Origin: Haloferax massiliensis
Lineage (GTDB): Archaea > Halobacteriota > Halobacteria > Halobacteriales > Haloferacaceae
Length of the DNA stretch: 64,000 bases
Reading direction: 5' to 3'
Assembly: GCF_001368915.1 (NCBI RefSeq)
Contig: NZ_CSTE01000004.1
Location: forward strand, 1 to 64,000
Below the pieces are notes generated by a model. The model ran no database searches. It worked only from the letters and a program-made list of their open reading frames with translations, and was not told where the DNA came from. This document shows positions 28,720-37,445 of the stretch, one piece after another. Made by a program: the position numbers and the translations under genes. Numbering within the stretch: the stretch's first letter is position 1; each line of letters opens with the position of its first letter.

Positions 28720-29817
28720 TCACCACGACTTTATCGGGACGTCTTTTAGCGGCTCTGCGAGCGGAATATCGACCGTCGACCCGGTGTAATGAGAGATGTA
28801 GAACCCGACGATGATTTCGAGCGAGCGGGCGGCTTCGGCCCCCGGTGAGTAGTTCTGTCCGTCCCCGTTCAGTAAGTCCTGTATATGGTTCGCGGCGTTC
28901 GCAAACGACCGCTTGTAGTCATCGTCCCACGTCCACGTTCCTTCGATGCCCGGTAACTGTCGTTCGACGTGCTCGCCGTCTTCGAGCGACCAGTAGCGCC
29001 ACTCGCCGTCGTCGTTGTTCAGATACAGTTTCCCCTCGGTGCCGATGAAGTTCAGCGACATCGACGAGATGTCCCGCGGAATCGTGCAATCGACGGTGAC
29101 GAACGAACCGTCGTTCATCACGACGTGGCCGCCGCCGCCCGCATCGACTACGCCCCCTGCCGTTCCGAGCGAGTCGATCGCTTCGTTCTCGCCGGTGATG
29201 TACCCGCTGACACGCTCCGCGCGTGCGTCGAGGAGATACACGAGCGTGTCGAGCACGTGCGTGGAGTTACGCATCAACTCCATCCTGTACTGCGTACTGA
29301 CCGATTGCACGTCTCCGAGGATGTCCCGCTCCCGGATGAGGTCGTGGAGTCGCCGTAGCTTCTCGGTGAACCGGAACGAGTGGTTGACGACCAACTCCGT
29401 CTCCGTTTCCTCGCACACCTCGACCATCTCTTCGGCGGCGCTGACCTCCGACGCGATCGGTTTCTCGCACCAGATGACCGACGGGTCGGCGGCGGACTTC
29501 GCCGCGTCGACGGTGTGTTCGTGGTGGAGAAAAGACGGGGTACAGATAGAGACGACATCGAGGTCTTCCCGTGCCAACATCGCTTCGTGGCCGTCGTACC
29601 GCCGGTCGGTCGGGATGTCCCACGCGTTACCGAACGTGGTGAGTTTCTCCGAGTCGACGTCCGCAATCGCGACGAGTTCGATCTCGTCAGCGTCGGCGTA
29701 CCCGCCGGCGTGACTCGCGTCGATTTTCTCTTTGCCGATCACCTCCTCGTCGTGCATTCCGAGGATACCCATACCTGCGATACCGCCAGTTCCGATCACG
29801 CCTGCTCTGTAAGTCAT
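28720..29817 (-). CDS. Gfo/Idh/MocA-family oxidoreductase
   Basis: A 365-residue NAD(P)-dependent sugar/polyol oxidoreductase, with Rossmann motif VIGTGGIAGMGILGMHD at the N-terminus, IADVDSEKL, ICTPSFLHHEHTVDAA and the catalytic-type Lys in WCEKPIASE. The C-terminal beta-sheet dimer domain includes LNFIGTEGKLYLNND. An inserted-looking segment (VIGKEKIDASHAGGYADADE, about residues 26-46) lengthens the first loop compared with the xylose-dehydrogenase-like protein at 12761. It probably acts on a monosaccharide released from the imported oligosaccharide. The neighbouring IS element begins 117 bp upstream of its start and may have separated it from its original promoter or partners. Confidence 0.88.
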   Translation of the reverse strand: MTYRAGVIGTGGIAGMGILGMHDEEVIGKEKIDASHAGGYADADEIELVAIADVDSEKLTTFGNAWDIPTDRRYDGHEAMLAREDLDVVSICTPSFLHHEHTVDAAKSAADPSVIWCEKPIASEVSAAEEMVEVCEETETELVVNHSFRFTEKLRRLHDLIRERDILGDVQSVSTQYRMELMRNSTHVLDTLVYLLDARAERVSGYITGENEAIDSLGTAGGVVDAGGGGHVVMNDGSFVTVDCTIPRDISSMSLNFIGTEGKLYLNNDDGEWRYWSLEDGEHVERQLPGIEGTWTWDDDYKRSFANAANHIQDLLNGDGQNYSPGAEAARSLEIIVGFYISHYTGSTVDIPLAEPLKDVPIKSW

Positions 29818-29933
29818 CCTTGATCACTCTCCACGTCCGGTCGCAGAACCGCCACCACGCGGTAGACGGACCGCTTCCAGCGCGAGTATTCAATCGCTAA
29901 TTGATGCAATACTACCACACGTATTGAATGTTA

Positions 29934-29955
29934 CCCCGCGCACGGTGGCGCGGGG
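29934..29955. repeat. Right-end hairpin of the IS element
   Basis: CCCCGCGC-ACGGTG-GCGCGGGG, a perfect 8-bp stem with a 6-nt loop, just past the 3' end of tnpB. In this family the right end also contributes the guide (omega) RNA scaffold. Confidence 0.75.
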
Positions 29956-29965
29956 AATCCTGCTC

Positions 29966-31207
29966 TCACGAGGGCAGGCTTCCTGTTTCGATGACGTGAC
30001 TTGCAGACACAGACTCAAACTGAGCCGTGTCCGTAGCGGTCACAGTCTCCACAGGCGTATCTTCGGGCCATCCCAGCCCTAACTCAGAAAAGCCTCTCTG
30101 CAAGACGTTCATCGCCGCATTCGCATCCCTATCCGTCTCGAACCCACACGCCGGACAGGAGTGTTCCCTGACCCAGATAGGCTTTGCCGTCTCCACCCCG
30201 CACCGAGCGCACTCCTTCGTCGTGCCTCGTGCTTCGACCTGTTTGACGTGACAGCCGTACAGGTCGGCCTTGTATTCGAGGAGCGTGATGAACTGTCGCC
30301 ACGCCGCGTCCTGCTTGTTCCGGGCGTTCCCGTCGCCCTGAAGCATTCCAGCAACGTCAAGGTCTTCCACGAACACGGCGTCGTACTCTTTGACGAGCCA
30401 CGTTGTGAGTTTGTGCTGGTAGTCCAGTACCTTCCGACGAATGTGGCGTTTGACCGTGGCGACCTTCTGGCGTTGTTTCTCGTAGTTGTTCGACCCCTTC
30501 ACCTTCCGCGAGAGTTTGCGTTGCTCGCGGCGAAGACGCTCGTAGTCGTCTTCGAGGTCAAGCCAATCCACGGTCTTCCCGTCGGAGGTGTGGATGTAGT
30601 TCTGGATGCCGAGGTCTATCCCGACGCTGTTGCTCGTGTCAAGCGAGTCCACGTCGGGCTTCTCGGGCAAGTCGGCGTCTCCGGTTTCCAGTCCGAAAGA
30701 GACGAACCACTCGCCAGTCGTCTCCTTCTTGAACGTGGCCTCTTTGATAGTGGCGTGGTCGGGAACCGGGCGAGAGTACCGGATTTTCACCCACCCGATT
30801 TTGCTGAAGCGCACGTATGCGTACTTGTCGTGGCCCCTCTTTTCATCGAGGTCAAAACCAGACTGGTTGTACGTCACGCTCCGGTAATCGCTAGGTGCTT
30901 GCCGTTTGAGACAACCGACCTTGTACCCCTTCTCTTTCTTCTTGCGAAGATTCGAGAGGTTACGGTGGAAACGAGCGACGGTGGTCTGTGCGGCTTTCGA
31001 GTACAGTTCACCGAACACCGACCACTTGCGTTTCCATTCGGGGAGTTTGTTGTTCTGGTCGTACTCGCTCGGTTTGTCGTCCTCGGGACTGTTCTGGTAG
31101 TCCCATCGGACGTGGTTGTAGAGTTGACGATGAACGTCTAGATGGTGTTCCAGTCCTTCCGCTACCTCCTGCGTTGGGTAAGCGTGGTAGCGGTGACTGT
31201 ATTCCAT
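29966..31207 (-). CDS. tnpB: RNA-guided nuclease TnpB (IS605 OrfB)
   Basis: A 413-residue TnpB with the complete RuvC-like catalytic triad: D198 (VGIDLGIQNY), E281 (VFVEDLDV) and D361 (DRDANAAMN). The zinc ribbon is C333/C336 (CARC) and C351/C354 (CPAC). The N-terminal OrfB helix-turn-helix-like region (YHAYPTQEVAEGLEHHLDVHRQLYNHVRWDY) is intact. TnpB proteins are established as omegaRNA-guided DNA nucleases that favour retention of the element. The guide would be made from the 3' end of this gene and the sequence outside 29934. The intact reading frame suggests it is still active or recently inserted. Confidence 0.92.
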   Translation of the reverse strand: MEYSHRYHAYPTQEVAEGLEHHLDVHRQLYNHVRWDYQNSPEDDKPSEYDQNNKLPEWKRKWSVFGELYSKAAQTTVARFHRNLSNLRKKKEKGYKVGCLKRQAPSDYRSVTYNQSGFDLDEKRGHDKYAYVRFSKIGWVKIRYSRPVPDHATIKEATFKKETTGEWFVSFGLETGDADLPEKPDVDSLDTSNSVGIDLGIQNYIHTSDGKTVDWLDLEDDYERLRREQRKLSRKVKGSNNYEKQRQKVATVKRHIRRKVLDYQHKLTTWLVKEYDAVFVEDLDVAGMLQGDGNARNKQDAAWRQFITLLEYKADLYGCHVKQVEARGTTKECARCGVETAKPIWVREHSCPACGFETDRDANAAMNVLQRGFSELGLGWPEDTPVETVTATDTAQFESVSASHVIETGSLPS

Positions 31208-31269
31208 CGCTGTCTCTTGATTAGCGATGTGTTCCCTTAACGGTTTGTATCACGAGTTGTCGGCTTCAT

Positions 31270-31291
31270 CCCCGACCACGGTGGGTCGGGG
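31270..31291. repeat. Left-end hairpin of the IS element
   Basis: CCCCGACC-ACGGTG-GGTCGGGG, a perfect 8-bp stem with the same 6-nt loop as the right-end hairpin but a differently paired stem, located 63 bp upstream of the tnpB start. Confidence 0.75.
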
Positions 31292-31340
31292 TATTCGCCT
31301 TGCTGACCAGTATAAATCTAAGCCCGGTGACTCGACGGTG

Positions 31341-33170
31341 TCAGAAGTCGTCAGGCCGGCAATCGAGGAGCCGGTCGCCGTTCGCGGTCTCGACCACGAC
31401 ACCGTCTGCAGTTCGTTCGAGCGTCGGCCCCCGTTCCCACGGTGCGCTCCCGTCGGGGCTAGCCATGACCGCCGAAGCGAACCAGTGTTCCCCCGGTTCG
31501 TGCGTCGCTCGCAGCGTCGGGACGACCGTGCGAGCGTAGTTCAGGTTCGTGTTAGGGTCGTCGACCACGACGGCCGGCGTGCGGTCGCCGAACCCGTCGG
31601 AGATACCGCTAACACCGTTCGGGTATCTGGCGAGCGCCGTTCCATTCTGACTGTCGTGCGTAACGTTGGCCCCGGTGTCGTCACCGGTTTTGTCCAGGGC
31701 GAACCCACCTTCTTCGCTGTGTACGACCCGGTCCGTTTGCAGTCGGTGGACGCGCACGTGCCACGGAAGGTCGGGCGCGAGCCACGTCTCGACGCTGACG
31801 TCCTCCCACGGGTTCCATCGGGCGGCGAGGGTCGACCCGTCTACGCGCGTCTGCGTGAACGACGCGGGAATCTTGAACTGGTCGCCGTCGAGGCTGAGCG
31901 CGAGGGCGCTGTCGTGTCCCGCCTGTCCCGGTCCGGGCGTCCGACCAGCAACGGAGAAGGCGAACTGCGTCGAGTACGCGAATTTCGTGTATTTCTCTCG
32001 TCCGTGATGGCTGTCCCGAGTGAGCGAAAGCGCAAAGAGGTGGTCGTCGTCGCGGCACACGACTTTCTCGGCTTCGGGCTGTGCCGTCGTCTCCGGGAGG
32101 TCCGGGAGTGGCTCCTCGTCGGCCTGCCAGAATGGGTGGGTTGGATGTAGCGCCAGCGGGAGGAACGCCTTCATCGCCCAGTACGGCGAATTCGGCGAGT
32201 TGTAGGTTTCGGACACTTTCAGCGACGGGTATCGGTATCCGACCGACAGCAACCCGCCGTCGGTGAATATCGGTTGGTCGAGCCACCAGCGGATGTTCCG
32301 GGCCCAGAGTCCGCGGACGACGCCCCACGAGAGCGATTCCAAGCCGGCAAACGCCAGCGTCCCCCAGAACGACGCCTGCGCGAAGCGATAGGTCAGGCTC
32401 CGGCCGTACGGAAGCGCTCGCCCGGTCTCGTCGAACCAGTGGATGTGAGCAGTCGCGAACTTCTCGGCCCGCGCCCGAAAGCGGTCCGCCCGCTCGGGGT
32501 CGTCCTCGCCAGCAACGGCGGCGTAGAGGAGTCCGTACACGTGCATCGCCCACGGGACGTAGTAATCGACGGGGTTGTGTTCGTCGTCGGGGCCGTCCGT
32601 GTACCACCCGTCGCCGCGATAGAACGTTTCGAGTCGGTCGAGCGCGGACTGGGTCTGTTCCCAGTCGTGGCGCGCCCCGACCGACCGAAGCCCCACGTTC
32701 ACCATCACGCGGAAGAACAGCCAGTTACAGTCATGGAGTTCCGCGTCGTTGATCCGGTTCAACCAACTGACCAGTCGGTTCCGTTCCGGCTCCGAAAGCG
32801 GTTCCCAGAGGTGTTCCGGTGTGAGCGCGAGGCCGACGCCGATAGCGGCCATCTCGACGAGTTTCTGTGAGTGGTCGTCTACGTCTCCCCAGTACTCCTC
32901 GTGAGACGGGTCCGTCCCGTTGGTCAGCCCGGTCCGGAAAAACGACCAATAGTCGACGTCACTGTGAACGCCTAACGGCACGACACCCCACAGCGGGCGG
33001 GCAAATCCTTCAAGTTCGGCTGCGACGGCTGGAAAGTGAGCGCCGGTCGCCGTGGGCCTCACTCGCGCGTTACCGGGACTGGCGTGCGTGAGCAACGGTT
33101 CGACGAGTTGGGACACCGCTCGTTCGAAATCCCGTCGTGTCTGGAGCGGGTTACCTGTCGTTGGATTCAT
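31341..33170 (-). CDS. DUF2264-domain protein, possible glycoside hydrolase
   Basis: A 609-residue protein matching the DUF2264 family pattern: LTHASPGNARVRPTATGAHFPAVAAELEGFARPLWGVVPL at the N-terminus, then helix-rich repeats with WLNRINDAELHDCNWLFFRVMVNVGLR and GRSLTYRFAQASFWG, suggesting an (alpha/alpha) toroid, and a C-terminal beta-sandwich region (YSTQFAFSVAG onward). No signal peptide, so cytoplasmic. DUF2264 proteins are commonly found in polysaccharide-utilisation clusters, and I believe some have been assigned to a beta-glucuronidase-type GH family, though I cannot verify this here. It neighbours a GH88 glucuronyl hydrolase on the same strand, which fits processing of uronic-acid-containing oligosaccharides. 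It starts 90 bp after the GH88 stop. Confidence 0.75.
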   Translation of the reverse strand: MNPTTGNPLQTRRDFERAVSQLVEPLLTHASPGNARVRPTATGAHFPAVAAELEGFARPLWGVVPLGVHSDVDYWSFFRTGLTNGTDPSHEEYWGDVDDHSQKLVEMAAIGVGLALTPEHLWEPLSEPERNRLVSWLNRINDAELHDCNWLFFRVMVNVGLRSVGARHDWEQTQSALDRLETFYRGDGWYTDGPDDEHNPVDYYVPWAMHVYGLLYAAVAGEDDPERADRFRARAEKFATAHIHWFDETGRALPYGRSLTYRFAQASFWGTLAFAGLESLSWGVVRGLWARNIRWWLDQPIFTDGGLLSVGYRYPSLKVSETYNSPNSPYWAMKAFLPLALHPTHPFWQADEEPLPDLPETTAQPEAEKVVCRDDDHLFALSLTRDSHHGREKYTKFAYSTQFAFSVAGRTPGPGQAGHDSALALSLDGDQFKIPASFTQTRVDGSTLAARWNPWEDVSVETWLAPDLPWHVRVHRLQTDRVVHSEEGGFALDKTGDDTGANVTHDSQNGTALARYPNGVSGISDGFGDRTPAVVVDDPNTNLNYARTVVPTLRATHEPGEHWFASAVMASPDGSAPWERGPTLERTADGVVVETANGDRLLDCRPDDF

Positions 33171-33260
33171 CTAGTTTGTGCGTTGATCGCATGCATCAAT
33201 AGCGTTTCCCTGCCCCGACCGGGAGTTTACGTCGTCGTGAAACGGCGGGTGGCGGGCCGC

Positions 33261-34469
33261 TCACCAGTAGCGGGACCACTGTTGGGTGGCTCGAACGAGC
33301 CCTTCGACGTAGAAGTAGTCTCCCCAGATGCAACACTCGTTGTAGTCTCCCTCGGTCGGGTCGTAAGCGCCGTCAGTCAGCAATCCGTTCGACCGGTTTC
33401 CGTCGGTCGTGTAATTCTCCGTGAGACTGCGGAGGATTGCGAGTGACGCGTTCTCGTAGCGCCGGGCGCGAGTATCCGCGAGCGGGAGCCGCGTGGCGAG
33501 TTCGTCGAGTCCACAGGCGGCGATCGCCGCGGCGGAGGTGTCACGGTAGTTCTGCTCGTCGGGCGCATCGAAGTCCCAGCGCGGGACGTGGTCCGCTTCG
33601 ACGTTCGAGAGGTAGTAGTTCGCCAGCTTTGCGGACAGTTGCGCGTACGCGGCCTCATCGGTGTACTCCGCCGCGAGAGCGTACCCGTATATGGCCCACG
33701 TCTGGCCGCGTGACCAACAGGAGCCGGCGTCGTAGCCCTGCGCCGTTTCGCCGCCGAGCGGCGACCCGCTTTCGACGTCGCATTTGAACGTGTGGAACGT
33801 CGAGCCGTCGTCGCGAACGACGTGCTGTGCGTTCGTCCGGGCGTGCGTCTCGGCGACGGAGGCGTACGTGGGGTCACCCGTCTCCTCGCTCGCCCAGAAC
33901 AAAAGCGGGAGGTTCATCATCGAGTCGACGATCATTCGACCGCGCTCCCACGAGTCCTCGGGTTCCTCGGGGTCGCCCCACGCCTGAATGAGTCCGGGCG
34001 AGTCCCAAAAGCGGGCGACGAGATGGTCGGCGGCGGTGAGGGCCGCCGACCGATACCGTTCGAGGTCCGTCAACCGATAGCCGGCGATGGCAGAGAGCGT
34101 ATAGAGGAACCCGAGGTCGTGGGTCTTCACGTCACCGGCCGTCAACCTCCGCTCGAACGTCGCCAATTGGGCTTCGGCGGCGTCTCGAAACGTGCGGTCG
34201 CCCGTCGCCTCGTACGCGAGCCAACAGAGTCCCGTCCAGAACGAAGTCGTCCAGCCGTCCATGTTGTCGGAGGGGCTATAAACGAGATTCTCACTCGACG
34301 GCCCGGGAAATCGGTCGTAGAACTCGTCGAGATTCTCATCGATGCGGTCGATTGCGACCGAGAGCGCCCGTTCGATATCGCTCTGTGCGACGTCCGGTCT
34401 CGTCGCGTATCGGTCCGGCAGACCGGTGTCGTCGATACGTCGCAGTAACGCGGCTGGCTTTCGTGCCAT
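33261..34469 (-). CDS. Unsaturated glucuronyl hydrolase (GH88)
   Basis: A 402-residue (alpha/alpha)6-barrel enzyme that hydrates the 4,5-unsaturated uronic acid left by polysaccharide lyases and so releases it. Family features are visible: NMDGWTTSFWTGLCWLAYEATGD near residues 68-90, KTHDLGFLYTLSA with the first catalytic-type Asp, GRMIVDSMMNLPLLFWASEETGD with the second, and ETAQGYDAGSCWSRGQTWAIYGYALA. No signal peptide, so it works on imported oligosaccharides in the cytoplasm. It heads a two-gene unit with the DUF2264 gene and diverges from an IclR regulator. Its presence implies that a lyase product is the natural substrate of this locus. Confidence 0.88.
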   Translation of the reverse strand: MARKPAALLRRIDDTGLPDRYATRPDVAQSDIERALSVAIDRIDENLDEFYDRFPGPSSENLVYSPSDNMDGWTTSFWTGLCWLAYEATGDRTFRDAAEAQLATFERRLTAGDVKTHDLGFLYTLSAIAGYRLTDLERYRSAALTAADHLVARFWDSPGLIQAWGDPEEPEDSWERGRMIVDSMMNLPLLFWASEETGDPTYASVAETHARTNAQHVVRDDGSTFHTFKCDVESGSPLGGETAQGYDAGSCWSRGQTWAIYGYALAAEYTDEAAYAQLSAKLANYYLSNVEADHVPRWDFDAPDEQNYRDTSAAAIAACGLDELATRLPLADTRARRYENASLAILRSLTENYTTDGNRSNGLLTDGAYDPTEGDYNECCIWGDYFYVEGLVRATQQWSRYW

Positions 34470-34585
34470 GTGGCTACAGTTCCCTTGGCAGACGCTATAA
34501 AGCCATCGTCAAGCCACCGGCCCGTCTCTCACTCCGACTCGGAACGACGCTCTCAGGGGTTCACGCCGCGTAATTCAGAACGAGG

Positions 34586-34602
34586 TTCAGTATCGGTGAA
34601 TC
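34586..34602. promoter_or_regulatory. Dyad upstream of IclR gene 2 (candidate operator)
   Basis: GTTCAGTATCGGTGAAT, 54-70 bp upstream of the IclR start at 34656 and between it and the divergent GH88 gene. It keeps the GTTC...GAAY arms, TAT core and 17-bp span of the other dyads, with three differences in the inner positions. Confidence 0.4.
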
Positions 34603-34655
34603 ATATCCATTCATTGATGACATACATTTACAATGCTCCCCTTGTTAGAGAGAGT

Positions 34656-35423
34656 ATGTCAGACAGAGAACAGTCGAATCACGTGAAGACCGCGCGGACG
34701 ACGTTCCGGATACTCGAAGTGCTCAAAGAGAAGAACGAGGCGACCGTCACGGAGATGACCCAGGAGTTCGACCTGTCGAAGAGTAGCTTACACAACTACC
34801 TGAGCACGCTCGAACAGGACGGATACATCGTGAAAGAGGGCAACACCTATCGTGTCGGTCTGAAGTTGCTCGATTTGGGCGGCCACGCGCGGCACAGACG
34901 GCGACTCTACGAAATCGCAAAAGACGAAGTGACCGCGCTAGCCGAGGAGACGGGAGAACTGACGAACCTCCTCGTGGAAGAACACGGGAAGGGAATCTAC
35001 CTCCACAGAGCACACGGCGCCGACGCGGTTAAAACGGACTCGTACATCGGACAGGCGGTCTACCTCCACAACACCGGCCTCGGAAACGCGATATTGGCGC
35101 ACCTCCCCCGGGAGCGCGTGAACGAAATCCTCGATCGACACGGCATGCCAGCGTCCACGGAAAACACCATCACGGAGCGGTCGGAGCTGTTCGAGACCCT
35201 CGACAAGGTGGCCGAAGACGGCTACGCACTGGATGACGAAACCCGCGTCAAAGGCCTCCGATGCGTTGCGGTCCCGATAATCAACAATAACGACGAGGTC
35301 GAGGGAGCGATCAGCGTCTCGGGCCCGAAAAGTCGGTTTCAAGACGAACGGTTCCGAGAAACGCTCCCAGAGAAATTACAGAACGTCGCGAACATCATCG
35401 AACTCAACATTACGTACACGTAG
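34656..35423 (+). CDS. IclR-family transcriptional regulator (uronate locus)
   Basis: A 255-residue IclR regulator: winged helix at about residues 12-60 (TTFRILEVLKEKNEATVTEMTQEFDLSKSSLHNYLSTLEQDGYI) and effector domain to the end (YLHNTGLGNAILAHLPRERVNEILDRHG, LRCVAVPIINNNDEVEGAISVSGP). The ATG at 34656, preceded by GAGAGA, was chosen because the upstream 62 codons of the same frame are unlike protein. A TATA-like element (CATACATTTA) lies ~30 bp upstream. It diverges from the GH88/DUF2264 genes and precedes the BNR_4 gene, so it likely controls both sides. Confidence 0.9.
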   Translation: MSDREQSNHVKTARTTFRILEVLKEKNEATVTEMTQEFDLSKSSLHNYLSTLEQDGYIVKEGNTYRVGLKLLDLGGHARHRRRLYEIAKDEVTALAEETGELTNLLVEEHGKGIYLHRAHGADAVKTDSYIGQAVYLHNTGLGNAILAHLPRERVNEILDRHGMPASTENTITERSELFETLDKVAEDGYALDDETRVKGLRCVAVPIINNNDEVEGAISVSGPKSRFQDERFRETLPEKLQNVANIIELNITYT

Positions 35424-35768
35424 TCAAGATGGCCGAACAATCCTGAATGATTGCTGAAATATCTATCATTAATTCTGTGGTGATCTGCCAGATGACTGGG
35501 TATTTGATTATTCTGTGGTGTGTGAGATAATATATGAATGAAGTTCAGTATGAGTGTAGAGAGGGTTGATTTGGTTAGGTGGCGTGGTTTGCTGACGGGG
35601 ATAGCCGCTCCGGCGGGCGTGCTACGTGGCGAACCGCGACCTGAGCGGCGGATATCGCGTGCTCGAAGGCGAAAGCGGCCTCGACGGACACAATGTTTAA
35701 CCGATGGCCCACAAATTGTAATCCACTTCACAGGTGCGTTGTCATAACGCGAATGCACCGGAGTACCA
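35424..35768. other. AT-rich intergenic region upstream of the BNR_4 gene
   Basis: The first 120 bp are AT-rich (a good promoter or terminator region after the IclR gene). Closer to the BNR_4 gene, ACAATGTTTAACC and a later ACAAATTGT give an ACAAT...ATTGT inverted pair at about 35690-35719 that could be an operator. I see no gene. Confidence 0.4.
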
Positions 35769-37445
35769 ATGACGTTCGAGGACCAAAACGAGAAGCAGGC
35801 CGAGCAGAACGGAACGGAGAGTGCCGGGAAGATGTTCTCATTGAAGCGCGAGAGGCTCCTAAGCGGCGAGGCGTGGGCGTTCAACAACGCGCCGTGGGAC
35901 CAACGGAAAGTCGTTACTGTCGGAGACTACCAGTACGTACCGTATTGGAACGACGACGGCGTTCTCTCGCTCGCTCGCCGAGCGCTGCCAACTGACTCGG
36001 TTCAGTGCATCCAGTTCGACTGGAGGGTTCCAGACGAGGACTCGCACAGGAACACGGCACTCGGGACCGACAACGACGGTCGTCTCCATCTCGCGTACGA
36101 CCACCACGACGACCCGTTCCACTACCGATACTCGTCGTCTGGATTCCTGACAGACCCGCCTTCGAGCGTCTCCACCGGTGATTTCTCAGAGACTACTGAC
36201 ATGGGCCTGAGCGGTCCGGAGCGCCCAGTTACCTACCCTCGGTTTTTCAACGATCAGCGCGGAACGCTGTTCTGCGAGTACCGGATTGGCTCGTCCGGCG
36301 ACGGTGATTCGTACCTTCACGTCCACGACTCACCGTCGAACTCGTGGACGCGCATCGGAACGGTGTTTTCGAGTGCGGGGACGTACGAGCCGTGGAACGG
36401 TTCCGCGTCTCGGAACGCGTACCATCACGACTGGACCTTCGACGACACCGGTCGACTCCACGTCACCTGGACGTGGCGCGAGACGTGGGAGACGTGGCGC
36501 TCTAATCACGACATCCACTACGCCTACAGCGACGACGGTGGCTACACGTGGTGCAACAACGACGGTACCGTCATCGGTGACGTGAACGCGGACGACCCGA
36601 TTCGCGTGGACGACGAGAGCGTCGTCGTCGACGGTCCGGCGCGTTCGTGGCTGATAAATCAGGGGACGCAGGCGCTCGACTCGAACGACCAACCACACAT
36701 CTTCACGTCGCGCTCGACGGACTCGACGACCGACTTCGACGACGCTAACCGCCACTATATTCACTATTGGCGAACGACGGACGGGCAGTGGCACGAACAG
36801 TACATCGACGACACGAGCGTCGACCTCTCGACGGTCGGAATCGACCCAACGCGTGCGGGAGATATCTTGCTAGATCGCGGTGATTTGCTGTTCGACGACA
36901 ACGACGCGCTCCACGTGTACACCGTCGTCGACGGGCGACTCTACGCCGGGGTTGCGACAGCATCCTCGGGGTGGACCGACTGGACGCTCTACTGTCTCCA
37001 CGAGGGCCCGTTCTGTGGGATGGACGGTCGAAAACACGATACGTGTCGGTGGGAAAACGAGAGCGTCCTGTCGATACCACTCGAACGACCCCGCGAGAAC
37101 GGCACGGCGTTCGTACTGCAGGAGTACTCCATCGTGGGACCGAACGACCCGTCCGCACCCTCGCTGTCGGTGTCAAACGAGTCGTCGTCGAGTGTCGAAC
37201 TGTCGTGGACCGAGGCGCGAGGCGCGGAGAGTTACACACTCCATCGGCGGCCAGTCGACGGAGATTTCGAGGTCGTCGCGGACGAAATCGCGGAAAACTC
37301 GTTTTACACCCAGTACACCGACACCCGCGTGAGTTCGGGCAGTGACTACGAGTACAGACTCACGGCCGTCAACAGCGTCGGCGAGACCGATTCGACCATC
37401 GTTCGGGTCACGACCGATGGTTCGTCGAACGCGGCGATGGAATAG
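35769..37445 (+). CDS. BNR_4 beta-propeller protein, candidate polysaccharide lyase (ulvan-lyase-like), with FN3 tail
   Basis: A 558-residue protein. Residues ~25-450 look like a BNR_4 seven-bladed propeller: WDQRKVVTVGDYQYVPYWNDDGVLSLARRAL, then HRNTALGTDNDGRLHLAYDHHDDPFHYRYS, VTYPRFF, AYHHDWTFDDTGRLHVTWTWRET, IHYAYSDDGGYTW and HDTCRWENESVLSIP. This fold and its His-rich blade edges are shared with ulvan lyases of PL24/PL25, which cut next to glucuronic acid and leave an unsaturated end. Residues ~457-550 are a fibronectin III domain. No Tat or Sec signal is visible, which is odd for a polymer-degrading enzyme. A GH88 gene nearby supports lyase chemistry. It could instead be a non-catalytic BNR protein; substrate is inference. 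Confidence 0.65.
   Translation: MTFEDQNEKQAEQNGTESAGKMFSLKRERLLSGEAWAFNNAPWDQRKVVTVGDYQYVPYWNDDGVLSLARRALPTDSVQCIQFDWRVPDEDSHRNTALGTDNDGRLHLAYDHHDDPFHYRYSSSGFLTDPPSSVSTGDFSETTDMGLSGPERPVTYPRFFNDQRGTLFCEYRIGSSGDGDSYLHVHDSPSNSWTRIGTVFSSAGTYEPWNGSASRNAYHHDWTFDDTGRLHVTWTWRETWETWRSNHDIHYAYSDDGGYTWCNNDGTVIGDVNADDPIRVDDESVVVDGPARSWLINQGTQALDSNDQPHIFTSRSTDSTTDFDDANRHYIHYWRTTDGQWHEQYIDDTSVDLSTVGIDPTRAGDILLDRGDLLFDDNDALHVYTVVDGRLYAGVATASSGWTDWTLYCLHEGPFCGMDGRKHDTCRWENESVLSIPLERPRENGTAFVLQEYSIVGPNDPSAPSLSVSNESSSSVELSWTEARGAESYTLHRRPVDGDFEVVADEIAENSFYTQYTDTRVSSGSDYEYRLTAVNSVGETDSTIVRVTTDGSSNAAME

Larger units (their letters stand above)
29934..31291 (-). mobile_element. TnpB-only IS200/IS605-family element (IS1341 group)
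   Basis: A single tnpB gene bracketed by two 22-nt perfect hairpins sharing the loop ACGGTG. No tnpA gene is present, so the element is not self-mobilising and would need a TnpA in trans. The exact ends were not determined. Hairpins normally lie 10-40 nt inside the true tips in this family. It sits in the gap between the Gfo/Idh gene and the DUF2264 gene without visibly breaking either. Confidence 0.8.

Noticed and set aside
36756-36772. ATTCACTATTGGCGAAC inside the BNR_4 gene resembles the IclR-type dyads.
   Set aside because: It lies deep in coding sequence, differs at a key inner base, and one such near-match is expected by chance in 64 kb.
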